DNA from: Zygaena filipendulae
Taxonomy: Eukaryota > Arthropoda > Insecta > Lepidoptera > Zygaenidae
Direction: 5' to 3'
NCBI GenBank assembly: GCA_907165275.2
Contig: OU015669.1
Span: 9,384,501 to 9,448,500, forward strand
DNA length: 64,000 nucleotides
Below the pieces are notes generated by a model. It made no database searches, had not been told where the DNA came from, and worked only from the letters and a program-made list of their open reading frames with translations. The position numbers and the translations under genes were made by a program. Below are positions 18,501-23,039 of this stretch, in pieces (positions within the stretch are counted from its first letter, which is position 1; each line of letters opens with the position of its first letter).

Positions 18501-20935
18501 GGGCCCAATAGGGAAGTAATCGACATCGTGGTGGGCCCAACAGGGGAGTATTCGATGTCGTGGTGGGCCCAATAGGGAAGTAATCGATATCGTGGTGGGC
18601 CCAACAGGGGGAGTAATCGACATCCTGGAGGGGCCAATAGGGGAGTATGTGACATCGTGGTAGGCCGATAGAGTAGGACTTGGTCGTCTTAATATATCTA
18701 ACTTGGGGTCTAAATAGGTCTGAGTTATCCTGGTTGACCAAACGGGATTCTCAGTGTAACCAAAACCTGACAGCCCCGTTACAGTTTAAATTAATCCATA
18801 ACTGTAGATCTATTCGCGGTTTCTCTTACGCTTCTTTCTTAGTTCCCGCAGAAATGGGCATGATGACATTGTATTAAAAATAAAAATTCTATTTAACCCA
18901 TCAGTTAGATAATAAAAACCAAATAGACGCGTATTTTTTGCTTTTCAAATTAATGCAAAAATACTTTAATCAAACGCAACGCTATTTTCCGCGGTTTCAC
19001 TCGCGTTAATTTCAGAGTTTCCGCGGGAATTTCGAGGTAAAAAATACCCTATGTTGTTTTCTGTGTCCCTGACAACTTGTATACAAAATTTAATGATAAT
19101 CGGTTGAGCCTTTTAGGCGTGAAAGCGTTACAAACAAACAAACCCACTTTCGCATTTATAATAGTGGTAGCGGGGGCGGCGTAGATGATATGGCTCATCG
19201 ACCGCTCCCAAAGGGGAATGTAGATCGTCGGAGGACGTAGGTATACCTATATGCAGCGCAGGCGTGTAAACTTCGTTAGCGCGATTCAGGTTTTTGTTGT
19301 GTACGCGTTGCTATCTTACCGCCGCACTCAGAGTCGACTTTAATGATTACTTAGTTAAATATAGATTTTTAAAACAAAACTGCCGCAATCAGAGACGTTC
19401 AGTAAATTAATGTTAATTGGCATTTAATGAGATGTAACTTAATTAGTTAAATGCCAATTAACATTAATTTAGTGAACGTCTCTGATTGCGGCAGTTTTGT
19501 TTTAAAAATCTATACTTAACTAAGTAATCATTAAAGTCGACTCTGAGTGCGGCGGTTAGTCCTTGACTTGTGGCCTAGAGGTCGCCGCAATATAAGGGTT
19601 AGTGTGTATTGATGTATTGCCCGGCGTGCGCAGGCGCAGGAGCCGGCCCCCGCCCCCGCCCCCGCCGCGCCCGCGGCCCCCGCCCCCGCCCCCGCGGCGC
19701 CCGACAACGGCAACGTGGGCGCCGACCTGCTGGGCCTCGCGCTGTCCGACGCACACCATGTGAGACTTGTTTCTCGTTTGTCCCTTTTAACCGACATCAA
19801 AAAGGAGGAAGTCATCAATAGAGTATTTTATACCATGTAGGAAAAAGTTTACAGTTACAGTTATGTTTTTATCCATATCGGTCCCGTATTTTTCACCTAT
19901 TACCTATTCATAGTTTAGAAAATTCTATCCTTATGCTATTAGTAGCTGTGCCCCGCGGTTTCACCCGCGGTAATTTCGGAGTTCCCGCGGGAATTCCGGG
20001 ATAAAAAGTACCCTATGTGCTTCTCTGTACCCTTGATAACGTGCATGCCAAATTTAATCCAAATCCGTTCGGCCGTTTTTGCGTGATTGAGTAATAAACA
20101 TCCAAGCATCCACACTTTTACATTTATTATTACTATTATTATTATACAATATTAGTAGGATAGGTAATCGATTCAAAAAAAATTAAGCGCGATGAATACC
20201 TATTAATGTGTATGTATGTATACATATATGTATGTTTTTTTAATTTTTTTAAATTTTTTTGCCAAATTTACAATAAAATATAATTTATGGTTGACATAAA
20301 ATAGCACAAGAAACCACAGAGGTTTGTACAAATAGTGCTATTTCTATTAATTATTCATATACTCCGTTATCGGTGGGTATGTGTTAACAATCTGTACATC
20401 CACTAATTCATACATCTACGATCATACGATCTAAACATCTATACATACAAACAAAACTGAAGCATCCGCGTGCAATCTCAAACCAACATCTATATTAATT
20501 ATATTATAGTCTATAAGTTATTTATAAAATATGATTTTAATTTGGTTTTATAGTTATTTTTATTAATACAGCTGACCAAGTTCGAGGGTAGGTTATTTAT
20601 TATGTATGTATGTGTGTATGTGTTCGCAGTCCGAGGACACGACCGGCGAGCCGGCGCCGCTGCCGGCCGGCGTAACCGCCCAGCAGACCAACAACACCAA
20701 CGCCAACGCCAACGCGCCAACGCCGGCGGCCAACAACGGCAACCTCCGCGCCGGCTCGCCGCCCAACGTTGGCCACATATCCGCCAGCTTCATACAGACG
20801 GAGCGCGGCTCGCTGGCGGCGGAGCGGCCGCCCGCCAAGATGGCGGACGCGGGCGCGCTGCTCGACGACGACTTCAGCGCCCACAACGGCCACGGCGCGC
20901 TCGCCCACCCGCTCACGCTGCGGAACGCCATCTAA
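3437..20935 (+). CDS. ens: Ensconsin / MAP7-family microtubule-associated protein, 3' 14 exons (5' end outside window)
   Basis: Fourteen GC-rich exons, each bounded by AG and GT, join into one frame of 750 residues plus TAA: 3437-3531, 6220-6411, 9612-9773, 10918-11076, 12067-12143, 12614-12724, 13425-13589, 14144-14390, 15064-15175, 15645-15783, 16689-16898, 17707-17859, 19634-19759, 20630-20935. Residues about 403-556 are the MAP7 domain. It begins RITTEQQAKAALAERRRRAR, continues as a long charged E/R-rich helix and ends with IMQRTR, matching the start and end of the domain in MAP7 proteins. The family binds microtubules through a separate N-terminal coiled coil and recruits kinesin-1 through this domain. 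Upstream residues 1-402 are low-complexity, basic and Ser/Pro/Ala-rich; the N-terminal microtubule-binding part is probably encoded upstream. The tail has Pro-Ala runs and DLLGLA motifs. Exon boundaries are my reading of splice sites and need RNA support; the family call is firm. Confidence 0.9.
3711..4042. mobile_element. CRE-bearing MITE (family A), full copy
   Basis: Ends are ATGGGCATGTGGACTA and CCACATCCCTAT. The interior carries two TGACGTCA palindromes in mirror-image contexts (CGCGTGACGTCAC and GTGACGTCACGACC). The 88-residue open frame inside is not a gene. Confidence 0.8.
4714..5180. mobile_element. MITE family D, about 465 bp
   Basis: Terminal repeats are GTGTGGTAAAATTAGCTGCA and TGCAGCTAATTTTACTACA. 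The interior shares a GC-rich block (CAATCGCTTTACACACACGT) with the 14568 copy, in opposite orientation. It is in ensconsin intron 1. Confidence 0.75.
5532..5833 (+). mobile_element. Lep1-like Helitron split by a LINE tail
   Basis: Starts TCCTAGCTACTAATATTATA after A5531 and ends GGGGCACAGCTAG before T5834. Positions about 5630-5775 are foreign sequence with a (TTTTA)n edge. Confidence 0.8.
5630..5775 (-). mobile_element. Retroelement 3' end inserted into the Helitron
   Basis: On the minus strand the segment ends in TTGAAATAAAG followed by (AAAAT)n, as in LINE or SINE 3' tails. It divides the Helitron's TACTTTTT and TCCCGGAATTCC blocks, which are adjacent in intact copies. I cannot name the parent family. 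Confidence 0.6.
6220..6411 (+). CDS. ens: Ensconsin exon 2 (residues 32-95)
   Basis: The acceptor is TTCCGCAG and the donor GTAAGA; it is phase 1 at both ends. It encodes DEPDRSPQPAAWSSVARRR and later HSMTRLDKIPAHRPS, a basic Ser/Pro/Arg-rich stretch of the kind seen in ensconsin before the MAP7 domain. An in-frame GGTAGGG inside the exon could act as an internal donor, but using it would lose the phase match to exon 3. Confidence 0.8.
6621..6639. repeat. Run of 19 G
   Basis: An uninterrupted G tract in ensconsin intron 2, followed by an (ATA)n stretch and AATAATTTATTTCAAC, which resembles a retroelement tail. Run length may be unreliable in assemblies. Confidence 0.9.
7731..8061. mobile_element. 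CRE-bearing MITE (family A), AATT-flanked subtype
   Basis: Begins CAATTGGGTATTTTCC and ends AATCAGCAATTG. It carries TGACGTCA twice. It is inverted relative to the 3711 copy, in ensconsin intron 2. Confidence 0.78.
8847..8951. mobile_element. CRE-bearing MITE, internally deleted remnant
   Basis: Keeps the two ends (GAAAATCAAAATTCTATTTA and GTAATCTACAAGACGGAC) but lacks the middle with the TGACGTCA sites. Confidence 0.65.
9612..9773 (+). CDS. ens: Ensconsin exon 3 (residues 96-149), duplicate-like partner of exon 4
   Basis: The acceptor is GCACACAG and the donor GTAACC; it is phase 1 at both ends and 162 nt long. It encodes CRSGETTPGSRPASALSHAA and near its end SAPRKPRPAS. Base composition is extremely GC-rich against AT-rich flanks. 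It resembles exon 4 in length, phase and the closing PR(K/R)PRPAS motif. Confidence 0.85.
9903..10024. repeat. 17-bp minisatellite, about 7 units
   Basis: The unit is TTTACACCATGTTTAAC with small variants (GTATAAC). It sits in the intron between ensconsin exons 3 and 4. Confidence 0.9.
10918..11076 (+). CDS. ens: Ensconsin exon 4 (residues 150-202), duplicate-like partner of exon 3
   Basis: The acceptor is GTGCCTCAG and the donor GTGAGT; it is phase 1 at both ends and 159 nt long. It encodes GLSASGEPVGGSAASTPGVS and later TTPRRPRPAS. A 21-bp minisatellite begins about 20 bp after the donor. Longer open frames over this region on both strands come from the repeat and are not genes. Confidence 0.85.
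11096..11455. repeat. 21-bp minisatellite with shorter variant units
   Basis: The core unit TTCACACCATACTGCACACT(G) repeats every 21 bp at first. It then changes to shorter CTGTACTGCACACTGTAAACA-type units and later mixed units. It lies in intron 4 of ensconsin and causes several long false open frames on both strands. Confidence 0.9.
11755..11995 (+). repeat. Dispersed repeat R, copy in ensconsin intron 4
   Basis: AATATGCCGGGAAAAACCAT, TTTCCTCGCAATCGAAGTGA, GCAGAGTTTATAACTCGTCC and TTTTGTGCACTTGTTGTAAA. The same ordered blocks recur inverted at 62452-62735, and a piece at 22085-22130. The open frame across it is therefore not a gene. Confidence 0.7.
12067..12143 (+). CDS. ens: Ensconsin exon 5 (residues 203-228)
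   Basis: The acceptor is CATTTCCAG and the donor GTGAGT. It enters in phase 1 and leaves in phase 0, so it is the phase switch between the N-terminal exon group and the cassette-like exons after it. It encodes LPMQLAPGEGKPPVHRKPKP then SKDHDK. Its GC content is lower than that of its neighbours. Confidence 0.85.
12614..12724 (+). CDS. ens: Ensconsin exon 6 (residues 229-265), symmetric exon
   Basis: The acceptor is GTGTCGGCAG and the donor GTACAT. It is phase 0 at both ends and 111 nt, so skipping it keeps the frame. It encodes GAQGARGKSQSASPGRALSP followed by SPRPSNEPSVEKDTPQQ. Confidence 0.85.
12788..13104. mobile_element. CRE-bearing MITE (family A), full copy
   Basis: Ends are AACATGTTGACAATTTT and TCACATCCCTATTG. 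It carries TGACGTCA twice. It is in the intron between ensconsin exons 6 and 7. Confidence 0.8.
13276..13335. repeat. Dispersed CCAAAAAGGAGGAGG repeat
   Basis: ACCGACTTCCAAAAAGGAGG followed by TATGTTCGGTTGTATGTATG. Related copies lie at 19791-19845 and 28231-28300. This motif is widespread in lepidopteran genomes; I cannot assign the parent element. Confidence 0.6.
13425..13589 (+). CDS. ens: Ensconsin exon 7 (residues 266-320), Ala/Gly/Val-rich symmetric exon
   Basis: The acceptor is GGTCGCAG and the donor GTGACC; it is phase 0 at both ends and 165 nt. The first half is low complexity (repeats of GVGA and GAVGE). The second half reads SAAAVSQKLAALQLHNGD, a short amphipathic segment. Skipping would keep the frame. 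Confidence 0.82.
13692..13905 (-). mobile_element. Lep1-like Helitron, subtype with CAGACAGACAG end
   Basis: CTGTTCCCCGCGGTTTCACC, GAGTTCCCGCGGGAATTCC and AAAATCGGTTCAGCCGTTCC blocks, then CGGAAGAAACAGACAGACAG. It is in ensconsin intron 7. Confidence 0.7.
14144..14390 (+). CDS. ens: Ensconsin exon 8 (residues 321-402), acidic E/K-rich linker
   Basis: The acceptor is CGGTCCACAG and the donor GTACGA. It enters in phase 0 and leaves in phase 1. It encodes TNENKENIEINQQTKHEHN and then many EK, EE and KR pairs (EKRLEEKREEKKELPQER). Codon use is balanced or AT-leaning here, unlike the very GC-rich neighbouring exons. Confidence 0.87.
14568..15026. mobile_element. MITE family D, ending 38 bp before ensconsin exon 9
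   Basis: Ends are GTGTGGTAAAATTAACTGCA and TGCAGCTAATTTTACTATA, with the same internal block as the 4714 copy. Its right end lies in the zone where the branch point of intron 8 would be. Confidence 0.75.
15064..15175 (+). CDS. ens: Ensconsin exon 9 (residues 403-439), start of MAP7 domain
   Basis: The acceptor is CCGGTCGCAG. It encodes SMSRRITTEQQAKAALAE then RRRRAREELERQAELERQ, the conserved opening of the MAP7 domain. The donor that preserves the frame is GTCGGT after CAGCG; it joins CG to A of exon 10 to make an Arg codon. The nearby GTACCC would break the phase. A MITE ends 38 bp upstream of this exon. Confidence 0.87.
15340..15575 (+). mobile_element. Chimeric or deleted Helitron remnant
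   Basis: TTTAACTCAAAATCGGCTGG is followed by CTCAACCGATCATCATAAAA and then CGCGGGAACTCC, so two subtypes are joined. It sits in ensconsin intron 9 directly upstream of exon 10. Confidence 0.55.
15645..15783 (+). CDS. ens: Ensconsin exon 10 (residues 440-486), MAP7 domain
   Basis: The acceptor is TTGAACTCAG and the donor GTGAGT. It enters in phase 2 and leaves in phase 0. It encodes LQREAEEEAERQRVEEERQR and ends EEKLRRAIE, a continuous charged helix or coiled coil. A 20-bp minisatellite begins about 55 bp after the donor. Confidence 0.88.
15838..16215. repeat. 20-bp minisatellite, about 17 units
   Basis: The unit is GTGTGGGATGTCAGGATACT, with GTGTGGTGTGTC variants dominating the 3' half. It lies in the intron between ensconsin exons 10 and 11, within the MAP7-domain coding region. 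Confidence 0.92.
16291..16646. mobile_element. MITE family E, 356 bp, just before ensconsin exon 11
   Basis: The left end CCCGTTTCCACTTGTCGGGT pairs imperfectly with the right end (inverse CCCGTTCCCACATATTGGAC). Both continue to a shared CCGGATTWTAATCGGATG. Inside, CACACTTGTCGG recurs several times. Its right end is 42 bp from the exon. Confidence 0.72.
16689..16898 (+). CDS. ens: Ensconsin exon 11 (residues 487-556), end of MAP7 domain
   Basis: The acceptor is GGTGGGCAG and the donor GTGCGC; it is phase 0 at both ends and 210 nt. It encodes AREQQERSEAARRVREEEER onward and closes with RKQRVEAIMQRTRLKK. The IMxRTR ending is typical of the C-terminal edge of the MAP7 domain. A MITE with 45-bp imperfect terminal repeats ends 42 bp upstream. 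Confidence 0.9.
17012..17234 (-). mobile_element. Lep1-like Helitron in ensconsin intron 11
   Basis: CTAGCTGACCCCCGCGG and AGTACCCGCGAGAATTCCGG at the left; TTTATGATATTAGTATA at the right. It contains GATCACTGTAGCTTCCTATA, shared with 38671. Confidence 0.75.
17707..17859 (+). CDS. ens: Ensconsin exon 12 (residues 557-607), Pro-Ala exon, copy A
   Basis: The acceptor is CCTTTTCAG and the donor GTAAGT; it is phase 0 at both ends and 153 nt. It begins AEEEKKNQELKQAEPAP, runs into a Pro/Ala/Val repeat and ends ADNGNPVAEGDLLGLATSQ. Its second half closely matches exon 13. Confidence 0.88.
17955..18660. repeat. 64-bp minisatellite made of two diverged 32-bp halves, about 11 units
   Basis: Half one contains CAACAGGGGAGTATTCGATG and half two CAATAGGGAAGTAATCGACA; both end CGTGGTGGGCC. 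The 64-bp period is exact from 17961 on. Units are nearly identical, which suggests recent expansion. It starts about 95 bp after exon 12 of ensconsin. The minus strand lacks stops in all three frames. Confidence 0.95.
18854..18964. mobile_element. CRE-bearing MITE, one-ended fragment
   Basis: Begins ATGGGCATGATGACATT and stops after GCTTTTCAAATTAATG, before the TGACGTCA part. Confidence 0.6.
18982..19168 (-). mobile_element. Lep1-like Helitron in ensconsin intron 12
   Basis: TTTTCCGCGGTTTCACTCGC through TCGCATTTATAATAGTGGTA. The first bases of the CTAG end are lost. Confidence 0.7.
19319..19555. mobile_element. Palindromic MITE (family P), 237 bp, in ensconsin intron 12
   Basis: Almost the entire element is one inverted repeat. 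The left arm starts CCGCCGCACTCAGAGTCG and the right arm is its inverse, with paired internal blocks such as CAAAACTGCCGCAATCAGAG. TTA flanks it on both sides (19316-19318, 19556-19558). The 3-bp TWA duplication is typical of PIF/Harbinger elements. The TTA just outside each end matches the nested copy at 26258. Confidence 0.85.
19634..19759 (+). CDS. ens: Ensconsin exon 13 (residues 608-649), Pro-Ala exon, copy B
   Basis: The acceptor region reads GTGCGCAGGCGCAG, so two AG acceptors 6 nt apart are possible (19634 or 19640), giving or dropping Ala-Gln. The donor is GTGAGA; it is phase 0 at both ends. It encodes a Pro-Ala run then PDNGNVGADLLGLALSDAHH. It shares DNGN and DLLGLA with exon 12. 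Confidence 0.85.
19942..20160 (-). mobile_element. Lep1-like Helitron in ensconsin intron 13
   Basis: TAGTAGCTGTGCCCCGCGG, GGGATAAAAAGTACCCTATG, GTTTTTGCGTGATTGAGTAA and ATATTAGTAGGA in order. It is a good example of the family's full structure. Confidence 0.82.
20630..20935 (+). CDS. ens: Ensconsin exon 14 (residues 650-750 and stop)
   Basis: The acceptor is GTGTTCGCAG. It encodes SEDTTGEPAPLPAGVTAQQ, an Asn/Ala-rich tract, then SPPNVGHISASFIQTERGS and a final LAHPLTLRNAI before TAA. Codon use is strongly GC-rich. The reading frame agrees with the phase-0 end of exon 13. Confidence 0.9.
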   Translation, partial: SEDTTGEPAPLPAGVTAQQTNNTNANANAPTPAANNGNLRAGSPPNVGHISASFIQTERGSLAAERPPAKMADAGALLDDDFSAHNGHGALAHPLTLRNAI

Positions 20936-21400
20936 CGCGCCGCACCAATAAGGGCGATTATTGAATGCGTTTAGGGTATTCCCCCCCCCCCCCCCCCGGG
21001 TGGAACGAACAGGTCTCGCTGCGTACATACTGGCCGGGGAGACCGCCGAGCAAATAAATCAACTGTACTCTATCCACGGACACAAGTTAATATAGCGCTC
21101 TCTTTGTCACGAAATCTCATACAAATGACAAGGGCAAGTCAGTTGTCGTAAACGATTCTGAATGCCACGAATGCCAGTGCGGGTACGCGTACTTTGTTCA
21201 TATCGCTTACCAATCACAAACGAGAATCATGTTATCCATATTAACTTGTCTCCGTGAATAGAGTATAGAGAGGACACGCAGGCGGGGCAGGCGCGCCGCC
21301 GTCGCTAAGGGAGTTACGAGCGAATGCTCCAATATGCCCGAAACTTCTTTTGCTGCGAAACTGTGAATTTTAAAAAACAGTGATTAAATAAAAAACGTAA
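20936..21400 (+). promoter_or_regulatory. Probable ensconsin 3' UTR with two AATAAA poly(A) signals
   Basis: AATAAA hexamers occur at 21053-21058 and 21387-21392. Between the stop codon and the first signal is a run of 17 C at 20981-20997. GC content falls sharply after this interval. Which signal is used cannot be told from the sequence. Confidence 0.55.
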
Positions 21401-21652
21401 CCATAAAGCGTTGAATACATTTTTTTACGTTAATGAATGTTTTAGTGCGTGATGAATAGTTTTGTGTGCGAATATCACCCGGCGACACTGGTTTTCATCT
21501 GTTTTCATACCAAACTAAGTTAATGTCCCTTCTATCTGTAATTTTCTGTTATATGGGGGAGACAGAGTGCGGTGTTAGCCGTTGTTACGTATTCGGTCCA
21601 GCCGTTCACGCGTGATACCGTGACCGAGGGGAATAGGGATTCATTTTTATAT

Positions 21653-21875
21653 ATGGACGCAGATAAACAATAACATGTTAACCCACAAAATTAAGTTATC
21701 TACTCAGAACGATTTATTGAGAGTTAGGGAACGTTTTTTAATTATCTGTTTACCTTATTACATTGTTTAAGTGTGTAACTAAATATTGAACATAAAAATG
21801 TTGACAGAAAATGGCGCTATAATTTTAAAACACGTTTTCCTCAAAATTTCTCCATTGTGGGTTAACGCACTATAC
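21653..21875. mobile_element. MITE family B, right end replaced by a Helitron
   Basis: Begins ATGGACGCAGATAAACAATA and runs to GTGGGTTAACGCACTATA. There the terminal ATAGATAAGC-type end is lost and a Helitron end (CTAGCTGTCCCGCG) follows. Confidence 0.75.
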
Positions 21876-21878
21876 AGA

Positions 21879-22023
21879 CTAGCTGTCCCGCGCGCTTTCA
21901 CTCGCGATAATTTCATACAAAAAACACACCCTCCAAGTTTCAGGTCTCTACGATCAGCTGTTTCGGCCGTGCGCTGATCCGTCAGTCAGTCTTTCGGGAC
22001 AAAGCATTTTATATGTATAGATA
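21879..22023 (-). mobile_element. Helitron fragment fused to MITE B
   Basis: CTAGCTGTCCCGCGCGC followed by a different middle (CCTCCAAGTTTCAGGTCTCT, GATCAGCTGTTTCGGCCGTG), the same subtype seen inverted at 32760-32830 and 44730-44800. Confidence 0.6.
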
Positions 22024-22254
22024 AAGACACATAAAACACGCTTTCTAATTTCAGTTTATTAAATCGAAAATAAAATTAGTTTTATTCCAGAGTTATGCAC
22101 GACTTTTTACTTCGATTGCGAGGAAATATAACAGCGCTTTTTGTAATGGAATGATACAAAAATTAACCAACAAAAATATCTCCAAAACGAGAGTTTGTTG
22201 AGTTCGTTTACACTTAATTATGGGCTTAAGAGTTACTGGACAGTTAGTGAACTG

Positions 22255-22436
22255 TCCCTTTTGGTAATTTCAGAAATCCCACAGGAATTCTGAGATAAAA
22301 AGTACTCTATGTCCTTCTCTGTACCCCTGACAACGTGCATGCCAAATTTCATTCAAATCCGTTCAGCCGTTGTTACGTGATTGAGTAACAAACATCCAAA
22401 CATCTACACTTTCATATTTATAATATTAGTAGGATA
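22255..22436 (-). mobile_element. Lep1-like Helitron lacking the CTAG end
   Basis: TTTCAGAAATCCCACAGGAA through TTTATAATATTAGTAGGATA; the CTAGCTGTGCC start is absent. Confidence 0.65.
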
Positions 22437-22833
22437 TTAGTAAGGATTAAGGATAAGAAGTGAACAAACTTGGTATTAAATACCCGTAGGCGAATTAAAA
22501 AAATACTGCTGTCTCTTAGAAGTGACCGTGACGAGATCGTTACACGGATTTTGACGAGTTAACGTTACAACATAGTTGCGGCGGTGGCAAGCTTAGGGTG
22601 CTAATCATTGATATACTAAAACCCCCAAGAGACACAATCAGGGACGCAAAAACGTTTGTATCAGGCGTTATCCCCGTGGCATGAATTTCGGAACTCCTCC
22701 GGGAACTCTAAAGAATATTCTATAACATTCGGGAACACCAGCTTTCTATTAGTGAAAGAATTTTTAGAATCGGTTCCGTAGTTCCAGAGATTACTCCCTA
22801 CATCCAAAATCACAAACTTTACTTCTCAATTAA

Positions 22834-22995
22834 CTAGCTGTGCCCCGCGGTTTCACCCGCGTGAGGTTCGGTAATTCCCGCAGGCCTTTATTTTCTAAAA
22901 TAAAAGTAGCCTAAGTTACTCCTTGTAATATGAAATATCAGCTATCTGCCAGAAAGTCCCGTTAAAATCGGTCCAGCCGAGCATTTGTGCAACCT
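22834..22995 (-). mobile_element. Lep1-like Helitron, subtype with GGTAATTCCCGCAGG
   Basis: CTAGCTGTGCCCCGCGG then GGTTCGGTAATTCCCGCAGG. This copy is the uninterrupted reference for the nested insertion at 56759. Confidence 0.7.
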
Positions 22996-23039
22996 TGGGT
23001 TTTTGTTTGTCAATGGTGCTATAATGATACCAAAAGTAT

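Noticed and set aside
17668..18741. Long minus-strand open frames (357, 267 and 223 residues) rich in GPTT and LLGPPR repeats
   Set aside because: They are the three cyclic readings of the 64-bp minisatellite in an ensconsin intron; the 64-bp period is out of step with codons and the strand simply lacks stops.
20981..20997. Poly-C run as a biological signal
   Set aside because: Homopolymers of this length may be sequencing or assembly artefacts, and nothing around it suggests a function.
20600..21028. 142-residue minus-strand frame opposite the last ensconsin exon
   Set aside because: It is a shadow of the GC-rich exon; the plus-strand frame matches the splice phase and codon pattern.
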